Assembly (NCBI GenBank): GCA_000384935.1
Contig: ARRA01000001.1
Span: forward strand, 103,810-167,809
Source of the DNA: a gamma proteobacterium SCGC AAA076-P13
Lineage (GTDB): Bacteria > Pseudomonadota > Gammaproteobacteria > Magnimaribacterales > D2472
Direction of reading: 5' to 3'
Length of the DNA: 64,000 nucleotides
Each line of letters begins with the position of its first letter. Within the stretch, counting starts at the first letter, position 1. Under the pieces are notes generated by a model. It ran no database searches, had not been told where the DNA came from, and saw only the letters and a program-made list of their open reading frames with translations. The translations under genes and the position numbers were made by a program. Below, piece after piece: positions 11,254-19,176 of this stretch.

Positions 11254-12489
11254 ATGGAAATTGCATTTGCATTAGACACATTTTATGCCGTAATGGCAGG
11301 AGCTTTAGTTATGTTTATGGCCGCTGGTTTTACCATGCTCGAAGCAGGACTTGTTCAAAAAAAAGATGTATCAGAAATTGTTACTAAAAATATAGGGCTA
11401 TATTCCATAGCTTGCATTATGTACTTAGTATGTGGGTTTATGGTTATGTACCCTGGTGATGCAACTATTATAAGTGGTGTTTTACCAGAATTTAGCTTAG
11501 CTTCACTCGGCTTATCTACAAGCCTAGCCAATGAAGATATTGGTATTCCATATGGAATGGCATATTCACAACAGGCAGACTTCTTCTTCCAGGTTGTTTT
11601 TGTAGCCACAGCTATGTCTATAGTATCAGGAGCTGTTGCTGGAAGAATGAAATTAGTTCCATTCTTCTTGTTTGCAGTTGTTCTAACTGGAGTTATTTAC
11701 CCAATTCAAGGATATTGGAATTGGGGAGAAGGATTCCTAAATCAAATGGGTTATTCGGATTATGCTGGGTCAGGTACTGTTCACCTTTGTGGGGCAGCAG
11801 CAGCATTAGCGGTAGCTCTTGTTCTTGGTGCTAGAAATGGCAAATATGCTGCCGATGGAACATCTTTGCCAATGCCAGGCTCTAATATACCAATGGCAGC
11901 ATTAGGTGTTTGGATACTATGGTTAGGTTGGTTTGGATTCAATGGTGGTTCCGAATTAGCCATCGCTAGTGAAGGAAGTGCTATAGCTGTTAGTCAAGTA
12001 TTCTTAAATACAAATATGGCAGCTTGTGGTGGTGTTGTTACGGCCATTTTCTTAAGTTTGATATTAACTGGAAAAATGGATGTAACAATGGCAATGAATG
12101 GAGCAATTGCTGGTCTTGTTGCTATAACAGCAAACCCGTTAGATCCATCTGCAGGCGTAGCAGTTCTAATAGGAGCATCTGGAGGTGCTTTAGTTTATTT
12201 CTCTATCTTATTTTTTGATAAAAGATTAAAAATAGACGATCCAGTTGGGGCTATATCTGCTCACGGAATAGTAGGAATATTGGGTGTAATGGTTGTACCG
12301 TTTTCAAATGATGCATCATTCGTAATACAGTTCATTGGAGTTGTATCGATTGCTAGTTTTACATTTATTGCTAGCTTAATAACTATATTAGTTATAAATA
12401 AATTCCTACCAATCAGAGCTTCTGATGAAGAACAATATGATGGTTTAGATAAGTCTGAAATTGGAGTCGAAGCCTATCCAGAGTTCTAG
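11254..12489 (+). CDS. amtB: Ammonium transporter, first copy
   Basis: Amt/MEP/Rh channel of 411 residues that moves ammonium into the cell. It has about eleven hydrophobic helices and both pore histidines, in GSGTVHLCGAAAALAVA and in PVGAISAHGIVGI. Unlike the second copy it has no cleaved signal peptide and starts directly at the first helix, a trait of the Amt subgroup seen in several marine bacteria. The GWFGFNGGSELA segment is conserved. It is coupled to glnK and ends just before a pair of hairpins. Confidence 0.95.
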   Translation: MEIAFALDTFYAVMAGALVMFMAAGFTMLEAGLVQKKDVSEIVTKNIGLYSIACIMYLVCGFMVMYPGDATIISGVLPEFSLASLGLSTSLANEDIGIPYGMAYSQQADFFFQVVFVATAMSIVSGAVAGRMKLVPFFLFAVVLTGVIYPIQGYWNWGEGFLNQMGYSDYAGSGTVHLCGAAAALAVALVLGARNGKYAADGTSLPMPGSNIPMAALGVWILWLGWFGFNGGSELAIASEGSAIAVSQVFLNTNMAACGGVVTAIFLSLILTGKMDVTMAMNGAIAGLVAITANPLDPSAGVAVLIGASGGALVYFSILFFDKRLKIDDPVGAISAHGIVGILGVMVVPFSNDASFVIQFIGVVSIASFTFIASLITILVINKFLPIRASDEEQYDGLDKSEIGVEAYPEF

Positions 12490-12500
12490 TTTTTAAATGT

Positions 12501-12530
12501 AAATAAGGTCCCCCCCTAATTACCTTATTT
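12501..12530 (+). other. Hairpin with a seven-cytosine loop after the first amtB
   Basis: A perfect 9-bp inverted repeat (AAATAAGGT with ACCTTATTT) encloses a 12-nt loop that begins with seven consecutive C residues, unusual in this AT-rich genome. It lacks a following U-run, so it is not itself a good intrinsic terminator. It stands 10 nt upstream of a true terminator and may be a stable 3'-UTR element. Confidence 0.5.
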
Positions 12531-12540
12531 ATGTCCCCTG

Positions 12541-12575
12541 AAGGAGTTGTTACCCAAAATAGCAACTCCTTTTCT
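12541..12575 (+). terminator. Intrinsic terminator of the porin-glnK-amtB operon
   Basis: A 9-bp stem AAGGAGTTG/CAACTCCTT (12541-12549 with 12563-12571) is followed by a T-rich tail (TTTTCTTTT). It separates the first ammonium operon from the second amtB, which has its own promoter about 40 bp further on. Confidence 0.85.
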
Positions 12576-12611
12576 TTTGCACTGTATTTGAACAATCCAC
12601 ATTTCATAAAA

Positions 12612-12627
12612 TGGCATATAAATTGCA
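12612..12627 (+). promoter_or_regulatory. Sigma-54 promoter for the second amtB
   Basis: TGGCAT-N5-TTGCA keeps the essential -24 GG and -12 GC at the correct spacing, one base off the strict consensus. The word ACATTTCATAAAA (12599-12611) abuts its upstream edge. The same 13-mer precedes the other sigma-54 promoter, there set 11 nt further from the -24 element. The amtB ATG is 37 nt downstream of the -12 element. Confidence 0.75.
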
Positions 12628-12663
12628 TGCTACTAGAATAGATATATTTTTTTGGGAGATATT

Positions 12664-13947
12664 ATGTTAAAAAAACTTTTACTACTGAATATAGGTTTAT
12701 TTTTTGTTCCTTGGGTTTATGCAGCTGAACTAAATAGTGGCGACACTTCATGGATATTAACCTCAACAGCCTTAGTTTTATTTATGACTTTACCGGGCTT
12801 AGCTTTATTTTATGGCGGCTTGGTTAGATCAAAAAATGTGTTATCTGTGTTAATGCAATGCTTTGCAATAGCATGCCTGATTTCAGTTTGCTGGGTTGTT
12901 TATGGCTATAGTCTTGCTTTCAAAGGGGATGGCCTTTTTATTGGTAATTTAAGTGCAGCTTTTCTTAATGGTGTAGGCAGAGACTCTCTTGTTGGGGATG
13001 TTCCTGAGACTGTTTTTATTTCATTTCAAATGACATTTGCAATAATAACACCAGCACTAGTAGTGGGCGCTTTTGCTGAAAGAATGAAATTTGGTGCAAT
13101 GTGTTTATTTTCTGTTGTTTGGTTTACTTTAGTCTATCTGCCAGCCTGTCATATGGTTTGGGGTGGTGGATATCTGGCAAACCTAGGTGTAATCGATTTT
13201 GCTGGTGGGCTTGTTGTTCATGCAACCTGTGGGATTGGAGCTTTGGTAATTGCTCTATATCTTGGACAAAGAAATGGGTTTATGAAAACTCCTATGCCTC
13301 CTCATAACCGAACCATGGTCATGATAGGTGCATCAATGTTATGGGTTGGATGGTTTGGGTTTAATGGAGGTAGCGCATTAGCTGCCGATGGATCAGCGGG
13401 AATGGCAATGCTTGTAACTCATATTAGTGCAGCGGTGGGTGCTCTTTCTTGGATGGCTATTGAGTGGCTAAAATCAGGAAAGGCTACAATTATTGGCATA
13501 GCAACTGGGATGGTTGCTGGTTTAGCCACAATCACACCAGCATCTGGAACAGTAGGACCAGCTGGAGCTATATTAATTGGTCTATTAGCTGGAGTTATTT
13601 GTTTTTATGCAACCCAGGCTGTTAAGTCATATTTTAAAATTGATGATTCGCTTGATGTATTTCCAGTTCATGGTGTTGGTGGAATGCTTGGAATAATAAT
13701 GCTTTGTTTTGTTGGTACTCCAGATGGGTTTTTAGGATCTGGTTCAGCGGGTATATCTGATTCTGGAGTTCTTGATCAACTTATCATTCAAATCAAAGGA
13801 ATACTAATTATATGTACTTGGACTGCTATAGCTACACTATTTACTTTAAAAGTAATTTCATTTGTAACCGATATTAGGGTTTCTTCAGAAGATGAAGAAA
13901 TAGGCCTAGATATGAGTGAGCATAATGAACAAGGCTACAACTTATAA
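12664..13947 (+). CDS. amtB: Ammonium transporter, second copy
   Basis: Amt channel of 427 residues of the Escherichia coli AmtB type, with a cleavable signal peptide (about residues 1-22, ending YAA). Pore histidines are present in GGLVVHATCGIGALV and VFPVHGVGGMLG, and the Phe/Trp gate region and GWFGFNGGSALAADG are intact. I start it at ATG 12664 because GGGAG lies 6 nt before it; an upstream TTG at 12652 overlaps that site and is rejected. It has no glnK of its own, so the GlnK encoded nearby probably serves both channels. The last 13 bp overlap the convergent acyltransferase gene. Confidence 0.95.
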   Translation: MLKKLLLLNIGLFFVPWVYAAELNSGDTSWILTSTALVLFMTLPGLALFYGGLVRSKNVLSVLMQCFAIACLISVCWVVYGYSLAFKGDGLFIGNLSAAFLNGVGRDSLVGDVPETVFISFQMTFAIITPALVVGAFAERMKFGAMCLFSVVWFTLVYLPACHMVWGGGYLANLGVIDFAGGLVVHATCGIGALVIALYLGQRNGFMKTPMPPHNRTMVMIGASMLWVGWFGFNGGSALAADGSAGMAMLVTHISAAVGALSWMAIEWLKSGKATIIGIATGMVAGLATITPASGTVGPAGAILIGLLAGVICFYATQAVKSYFKIDDSLDVFPVHGVGGMLGIIMLCFVGTPDGFLGSGSAGISDSGVLDQLIIQIKGILIICTWTAIATLFTLKVISFVTDIRVSSEDEEIGLDMSEHNEQGYNL

Positions 13948-15047
13948 TTAGAATTACTATACTGTCTTAACAAGAAAGGTTGCATCCCCTCTTCAACTAA
14001 TTGCAACCTTTCTCTTAAATAAGACATAGCATGTTCTACCTCTTCTTCTGAGAAATGAGGATCGTTTAAAGGAAATCCCTGAATAACACATGCTGCTTCA
14101 TTTGTTGCATGGCATTTATATAAATTATTGATTTTAGATGTTAGTAGTTTAGCTGATGCCTCATAGCAGTCTTCTTCAAAATTTAAAACTTTGCCTATTG
14201 ATAAATGTACATTCCCTTTATGCCCAGTAATTCCATCTGAAATGCTCTGCAAGTCTTCCCTTGGTTCTTTCTTGTATTCACTATTAATCGATGTGAGATA
14301 AATTTCTTTTGCTTTCAGCAAATCATTTGGATCTTTTTCATAGGATATAGAAATTGGGACTACGGACAACTTATTAAGGAAATCATTAATTTTTGTCTTG
14401 CGCCCACATAAGTGAATCATTTTTAAAACAGATGGGTCTGTAAAATCAACTCCATCCTTTGATCTGCCTTGTTTTTGTGCAATCCAAATAGATTCATTTT
14501 TTTCTGTTAATGACATAGATATAAATTCTGAAGCTAAAAATAAGCTTTTATATATATCCTTTTTTGATTTATCGCTACGGTCAATAATAAAGCTCCTGTT
14601 AAGCCTCATAAGATCTGAAGCCCATTCTTCATTTAGTAAATTATTACCTACAGCATTGTTGGTTGTACTAAACCCATTTTTTCGTAATGTAAGATTTAAT
14701 AGAGCTGAGTCAAGAGTGATATCTCTGTGATTAGATATGAATAGGTATGACTTATCTTTATCAAGATTCTCAATGCCTGAGACTGAAAAATTATCTATGG
14801 ATTTATCAACAATATTAGTTACTATGCCTTCAAAAATATCCTGATACTCTTTAATTGATTGTATATTTCTTACTTTCATCCACAGCATTAATGAGATTAA
14901 GCTTCTAGAAAAAGGTAATTTTTTTATTAACGGATACGTATTAGTATCGAGAATGGTGTCTATGATATTTCTATCGAAGGATAATTTCTTTAATGTATTA
15001 TTAACTTCGTGGTCTTGATAGGGCCTTATGGAATCAAATTTATTCAA
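13935..15047 (-). CDS. PlsC/PlsB-like glycerolipid acyltransferase
   Basis: A 370-residue protein with the glycerol-phosphate acyltransferase signature. The HX4D catalytic motif is HRDITLD (in ISNHRDITLDSALLN, about residue 107), followed by FIIDRSDKSKKD, the block IAQKQGRSKDG, and VVPISISYE. It would acylate a glycerophospholipid precursor or a related polyol at the membrane surface. It is longer than ordinary PlsC (about 240 residues) because of N-terminal helical and C-terminal extensions, and has no clear membrane segment. It is divergent, 64 bp away, from a glycerophosphodiesterase, consistent with phospholipid turnover. Confidence 0.82.
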   Translation of the reverse strand: MNKFDSIRPYQDHEVNNTLKKLSFDRNIIDTILDTNTYPLIKKLPFSRSLISLMLWMKVRNIQSIKEYQDIFEGIVTNIVDKSIDNFSVSGIENLDKDKSYLFISNHRDITLDSALLNLTLRKNGFSTTNNAVGNNLLNEEWASDLMRLNRSFIIDRSDKSKKDIYKSLFLASEFISMSLTEKNESIWIAQKQGRSKDGVDFTDPSVLKMIHLCGRKTKINDFLNKLSVVPISISYEKDPNDLLKAKEIYLTSINSEYKKEPREDLQSISDGITGHKGNVHLSIGKVLNFEEDCYEASAKLLTSKINNLYKCHATNEAACVIQGFPLNDPHFSEEEVEHAMSYLRERLQLVEEGMQPFLLRQYSNSNYKL

Positions 15048-15111
15048 AGCAATATTTAATGTAATTTTTAGATTATTTATTTTACATCAATAATGTATAC
15101 AATATCTCTTC

Positions 15112-15843
15112 ATGAAAGCTTATCTAAATTATTCTGGCTTAGCCGTCCTGGCGCATAGAGGCGGGTCAATTGAATCGTTTGAAAATACATTAACTTCTTT
15201 TGAATATGCTCAATCTGTTGGTTGTACGTATATAGAAACAGATGTTCAGGTTTCTTCAGATGGAATTCCTTATATATTCCATGATGAGTCTTTAAAAAGA
15301 ATTACAGGTAAAGATGAAGTTTTTAGTTCTCTGACATCACACCAAATTGATGAATTAAGAATATTCGATGATCATGTAATACCAACACTTGATCAAACTT
15401 TAAAAGCCTTCCCTAACCTGTTGTTTCAAATTGATCTTAAGACCGATATGGTTGCAGCCCCTGCCCTTAAAGTCATCAAACAAAATAATGCAGAAAATAG
15501 AGTTTGTATTGCTAGCTTTAGTAGTAAAAGACTCAAGCAAGTTCAGGATAATTATCCAGAGATGTGTCTTTCAATGGGCCCAAATGAGGTGGCTAAATTG
15601 TTATTAGCAAGCTTTGGTCTTTATAGAGGGAATATTCCTGGAGATTGTCTTCAGGTGCCTATGTATTCTCATGGAATAAGGGTTGTAACAAAAAGATTTA
15701 TAAAATATGCACAAAGAAGAAATCTTAAAATAATGGTCTGGACTATTAACGATGAGAAAACATTAAAAAAATTAATCAATTTGAATGTTGATGGTATTAT
15801 TACAGACAAGCCTAAGCTTCTTCATCAACTTCTTAAAAGCTAA
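15112..15843 (+). CDS. Glycerophosphodiester phosphodiesterase
   Basis: GDPD-family TIM barrel of 243 residues that cleaves glycerophosphodiesters to glycerol-3-phosphate and an alcohol. Seen: LAHRGGSIESFENTL (catalytic His and metal-site Glu), the metal site ETDVQVSSDGIPYIFHDESLKRITG with the second catalytic His, QIDLKTD, and the C-terminal VWTINDEKTLKKLINLNVDGIITDKP. There is no signal peptide, so it is the cytoplasmic UgpQ-like type. A TACAAT box ends 8 nt before the ATG, implying a nearly leaderless mRNA. Confidence 0.93.
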   Translation: MKAYLNYSGLAVLAHRGGSIESFENTLTSFEYAQSVGCTYIETDVQVSSDGIPYIFHDESLKRITGKDEVFSSLTSHQIDELRIFDDHVIPTLDQTLKAFPNLLFQIDLKTDMVAAPALKVIKQNNAENRVCIASFSSKRLKQVQDNYPEMCLSMGPNEVAKLLLASFGLYRGNIPGDCLQVPMYSHGIRVVTKRFIKYAQRRNLKIMVWTINDEKTLKKLINLNVDGIITDKPKLLHQLLKS

Positions 15844-16034
15844 TTTTTAATAAAATATTTAAGCAATAATTTTTTTGCAATCACATACATAGGAATAATA
15901 AAACAAGTTGTAATTACCAACTCTATGGGAGTTGATAAATCCATTAAACTTCTTATAAATGGTGCAATAACAAACCCAGTAAAAGCACCCAAAATACTAT
16001 AAAAAATAATTGATTCTTTGCTAAATAATTTCAT
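15840..16034 (-). CDS. Small two-helix membrane protein (64 residues)
   Basis: An unrecognised 64-residue protein with two hydrophobic helices (about 11-28 and 37-55) and a Lys-rich C-terminus. A perfect TATAAT lies on the minus strand at 16041-16046, leaving 6 nt to the ATG, a leaderless arrangement seen at several genes here. Its end overlaps the convergent phosphodiesterase by 4 bp. Function unknown. Confidence 0.6.
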   Translation of the reverse strand: MKLFSKESIIFYSILGAFTGFVIAPFIRSLMDLSTPIELVITTCFIIPMYVIAKKLLLKYFIKN

Positions 16035-16065
16035 GCGCTAATTATAGTAGACAATCTAGACAATG

Positions 16066-16827
16066 TTATCGATACAAGTCATCTTCTTCATTAACTATTA
16101 AATTAAATGCATCATTTTTTGAATATTGATCTCTATTGAAGCCTTTTATAATAATAACTGGTTGCCCATCATCACCCTGCCCCATTAAAATACCAGCGGC
16201 AGCAGATAGCTCATCAGCAATAGCTATTTCAGTACTTTTTAAAGTATTGCCATAAATATCAAGCTCTCCTTTAAGATCAATAAGGCTTTGTAAATTAGAG
16301 CTAGCAAGAGCAAAGTTTGTGACGCCCGATCTATAAGGCCTTGTCATTGAATCAGAGATAATTAGTGATATAGATTGATTTGATTTACGAGATATACTTT
16401 CCTGCAGATTGATGGCGCTTGCTGATGGGTCATCTGGAAGAAGTAGAACTATATTATTATCTTGCTCAATATTAGATCTATCTAAGCCAGCATTTATATT
16501 AATAAAGCCAAGTTTATGCTCGACAATAATGACATTTTTTTCTGTGCTAAGAATCTTTGATGATTCATCTAAGATTATTTGTATAAAACCTGGCTCTCTA
16601 TTTAATTTTTTTGCAAGTTCCTCTGCCTCTTTACTGGCAACAACCTCATCAATATTTTTATACCTATTCTCTGATTTGGATACAATTTTTTGCGCAATGA
16701 CAATAACGTCACCATCTTCAAGATCAACACTATTTAGTTTTAAAGATTTAAGTATCAGAGATGCCAAATTATCATTTGGTTGCACTAGGGGAAAGTCTTT
16801 TAATGCTATTAACTTTAAATGATCCAT
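16066..16827 (-). CDS. CofE-like coenzyme F420:L-glutamate ligase homologue
   Basis: A 253-residue homologue of CofE/FbiB-N, the GTP-dependent ligase that adds glutamates to coenzyme F420-0. Family blocks appear in order: GDVIVIAQKIVSKSENR (about 39-55), the GFININAGLDRSN block near 108-120, LLLPDDPSASA (about 128-138), DIYGNTLKSTEIAIADELSAAAGILMG (about 191-217), and PVIIIKGF. The usual SDTxGRxWRxGxTxxAIGxAG stretch reads SDSMTRPYRSGVTNFALASS, so several normally conserved Gly residues are replaced. No other F420 gene (cofC, cofD, cofG/H) is nearby. It may make F420 with genes elsewhere, or ligate glutamate to another acceptor. Confidence 0.82.
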   Translation of the reverse strand: MDHLKLIALKDFPLVQPNDNLASLILKSLKLNSVDLEDGDVIVIAQKIVSKSENRYKNIDEVVASKEAEELAKKLNREPGFIQIILDESSKILSTEKNVIIVEHKLGFININAGLDRSNIEQDNNIVLLLPDDPSASAINLQESISRKSNQSISLIISDSMTRPYRSGVTNFALASSNLQSLIDLKGELDIYGNTLKSTEIAIADELSAAAGILMGQGDDGQPVIIIKGFNRDQYSKNDAFNLIVNEEDDLYR

Positions 16828-16906
16828 AGCTTGAAGTTCTGTGAATTTGTGTAATTACAATAACATATATACAAACAATATAAATCCTATTGTATACTGC
16901 AAAAAT

Positions 16907-17077
16907 ATGACAATATTAGATCAAAAACTACTAGACATTCTTATATGCCCTGTTTCCAAGGGCCCTCTTGAGTATGATAAAGAAGCCAATGAACTGGTTT
17001 CTGTGGAAGCTGGATTAGCTTACCCGATAAAGGATGGGATACCAGTAATGCTTCCTGAAGAAGCTCGTAAATTTTAG
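16907..17077 (+). CDS. ycaR: UPF0434/YcaR-like (Trm112 family) small protein
   Basis: A 56-residue protein of the YcaR/Trm112-like group. Recognisable features are [21 protein letters not shown], the [22 protein letters not shown] block, and the terminal EEAR. The family normally has one or two CPxC pairs for zinc; here only CPVS remains, so zinc binding is unlikely. I start at ATG 16907 because a TATACT box lies 8 nt upstream. The longer in-frame reading from 16841 would include promoter sequence. Role unknown; in Escherichia coli it lies between lpxK and kdsB. Confidence 0.82.
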   Translation: MTILDQKLLDILICPVSKGPLEYDKEANELVSVEAGLAYPIKDGIPVMLPEEARKF

Positions 17078-17080
17078 ATA

Positions 17081-17157
17081 GCGCCCGTAGCTCAGCTGGA
17101 TAGAGTACTTGGCTACGAACCAAGGGGTCGGGAGTTCGAATCTCTCCGGGCGCGCCA
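17081..17157 (+). tRNA. tRNA-Arg (anticodon ACG)
   Basis: A full 77-nt cloverleaf with encoded CCA: acceptor GCGCCCG/CGGGCGC, anticodon stem CTTGG/CCAAG around loop CTACGAA (anticodon ACG), T-stem GGGAG/CTCTC with TTCGAAT. The ACG is normally edited to ICG by TadA and reads CGU/CGC/CGA. It starts 3 nt after the YcaR-like stop. Confidence 0.97.
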
Positions 17158-17162
17158 TTATA

Positions 17163-19028
17163 TTATTTTAGGATATCAAGCTCAGCAGCTTTATCCATCC
17201 ACTCTTTCTCAGCAGCCTCTACCTCATTAGTAAGTTCTAATTGATTTCTTATTAAGTCTTGAAGGTCTTCGCTGGAATCATCAGAATATAATTCTGGATC
17301 AGCTAATTTGTTATTAGCTTCGGTAAGTTTTGTATTTAATCTAAATAATCTTTTATCAAGTTTAGATATAGAGCTATTAAGTATTTTAATCTTTTCGGAG
17401 TTATCTTCTTTTGACCCATCTTTTGCTGATTTCTTCTTTTTTGATTGTTTATTATCAGAGGATTTAATATCCAGGATATAATTTTTATAATCGTCTAAGT
17501 CACCATCAAATATCTCTAGTGCTCCATTATCGATAAGATAAAAAGTATCTACAGAACTATTGAGAAGATGTCTGTCATGAGAAATAAGAAGAATAGCTCC
17601 TTTGAATGTTTGGATTGCAACTGTTAATGCATGTCTCATTTCCATATCTAAATGATTAGTTGGTTCATCCATTAAAAGAATATTTGGTTTTTGATATGAA
17701 ATAATTGCAAAAGCAAGCCTAGCCTTTTCGCCACCAGAAAATAATCTGATAGGATCTTTTACCTTGTCTCCCTTAAAGGCAAAGCCACCAAGATAGGTTC
17801 TAATCTGTTTTTCTGTTTTAGTTTCATCAAGCCTTTGGATATGAACAAATGCAGATATTGATAAATCAAGATCATCAACTTGATGTTGAGAGAAATACCC
17901 CACCTTGATGTTAGTACCTGTTTCTCTATCACCATCCAATATTGGCAATGTCCCAACAATACTTTTTATAAGAGTAGATTTACCAGCACCATTAGGACCT
18001 AGTAAGCCAATTCTATCTCCAGGGCAAATCGTGAACCCAACATTTGAAAGAATAGGTTCTGAATAACCTAGGCCAGCTCTGTTAAGAGTAACCAAGGGGT
18101 TAGAGATTTTATCTGTCTCAGAGATTGTAAAATTAAATGGGGAATCGATATGAGCAGGAGCAATTAATTCCATTTTTTCTAATGCTTTAACTCTACTTTG
18201 TGCCTGTCTCGCTTTTGTTGCCTTAGCTTTAAATCGATTAATGAAGCTTTGCATATGAGCTACTTCTTTTTGCTGCTTAATAAAATTACTTTGAATTTCT
18301 GCCATCTTTGCCGCTCTAAGAATTTCAAATTGAGAATAGTTTCCTGAATACAATTCAATTGATTGTTGATACAAATGGGCTACATATGAGACACAATCAT
18401 CAAGAAAATCTCTATCATGAGATATAAGAATCATTGCGCCCTTAAATGATTTAATCCAATTAGAAAGCCAAAGAATCGCATCTAAATCTAAATGGTTTGT
18501 TGGTTCATCTAGAAGCATTAAATCTGATGGCTGCATTAATGTTTTTGCAAGATTTAATCTAACCCTCCATCCACCGGAAAAATCTTTTAGTGGCTTATCA
18601 AAATCATCTGACTTGAAACCGAGACCAACCATTAATTGTTCTGCTTTTGATTTTGCCGAGTACCCATCCAATGAACTATAAACCTCATAAAGCTCTCCAA
18701 GAATCTCATAATTCTCATCAATTTCAGCTTTTTCTATTTTTTTCTGAATATCAATAAGATTTGAATCACCTGAGAGAACATAATCGAGAGCAATTTCATC
18801 AGTACCCTTCACTTCCTGAGCAAGATACGAAATTCTTAAGTCAGATGGAAAACTTACAGTACTTTGATCGACTTCGATTTCTTTTTTTATTATTTTAAAT
18901 AAGCTAGTTTTGCCAGTTCCATTGGCACCAACAAGTCCAACTTTTTGGTGATGATGAATGGTTAACGAAACATCATCAAAAAGTGTTTTACCACCAAGAA
19001 CTAGTTCTAAATTATTAAATGAAAGCAT
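17163..19028 (-). CDS. yheS: ABC-F ATPase, YheS type
   Basis: Soluble translation-associated ABC-F ATPase of 621 residues with two nucleotide-binding domains and no membrane segments. Domain 1 has GANGTGKTS, FSGGWRVRLNLAKTL and LLDEPTNHLDLDA. Domain 2 has GPNGAGKSTL, FSGGEKARLAF and LMDEPTNHLDME. The linker contains FINRFKAKATKARQAQSRVKALEKMELIAPAHIDSPF in near-identical form to YheS, which sets it apart from EttA and Uup. A Lys/Ser-rich spacer leads to a C-terminal coiled coil (about 545-615). YheS-type factors act on stalled ribosomes. Confidence 0.92.
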   Translation of the reverse strand: MLSFNNLELVLGGKTLFDDVSLTIHHHQKVGLVGANGTGKTSLFKIIKKEIEVDQSTVSFPSDLRISYLAQEVKGTDEIALDYVLSGDSNLIDIQKKIEKAEIDENYEILGELYEVYSSLDGYSAKSKAEQLMVGLGFKSDDFDKPLKDFSGGWRVRLNLAKTLMQPSDLMLLDEPTNHLDLDAILWLSNWIKSFKGAMILISHDRDFLDDCVSYVAHLYQQSIELYSGNYSQFEILRAAKMAEIQSNFIKQQKEVAHMQSFINRFKAKATKARQAQSRVKALEKMELIAPAHIDSPFNFTISETDKISNPLVTLNRAGLGYSEPILSNVGFTICPGDRIGLLGPNGAGKSTLIKSIVGTLPILDGDRETGTNIKVGYFSQHQVDDLDLSISAFVHIQRLDETKTEKQIRTYLGGFAFKGDKVKDPIRLFSGGEKARLAFAIISYQKPNILLMDEPTNHLDMEMRHALTVAIQTFKGAILLISHDRHLLNSSVDTFYLIDNGALEIFDGDLDDYKNYILDIKSSDNKQSKKKKSAKDGSKEDNSEKIKILNSSISKLDKRLFRLNTKLTEANNKLADPELYSDDSSEDLQDLIRNQLELTNEVEAAEKEWMDKAAELDILK

Positions 19029-19070
19029 TATGTGATTTTTAAAAAATGCTAGTGTATCAGAAGATGGATG

Positions 19071-19151
19071 TTATTTAATATTGTCTTTTACAGCCCAGTA
19101 AAGTAAACCTATAAAAATAATATTTCCAATAATATAAACTGAGGTATCCAT
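19071..19151 (-). CDS. Possible 26-residue membrane peptide
   Basis: A short frame reading MDTSVYIIGNIIFIGLLYW and ending AVKDNIK: one hydrophobic helix with a charged tail. It fills the only gap between the flavoprotein and the ABC-F gene. Coding is unproven: no clear ribosome site, and so short a frame can occur by chance in AT-rich DNA. Confidence 0.3.
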   Translation of the reverse strand: MDTSVYIIGNIIFIGLLYWAVKDNIK

Positions 19152-19176
19152 GCTTATTATCTTAACAAAACCTCAT

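Noticed and set aside
12652..12663. TTG at 12652 as start of the second amtB
   Set aside because: It overlaps the GGGAG ribosome site; ATG 12664 with an ordinary signal peptide is far better.
16841..16906. N-terminal extension of the UPF0434 protein
   Set aside because: This stretch contains the TATACT promoter box and an unrelated Asn-rich frame; the family begins at 16907.
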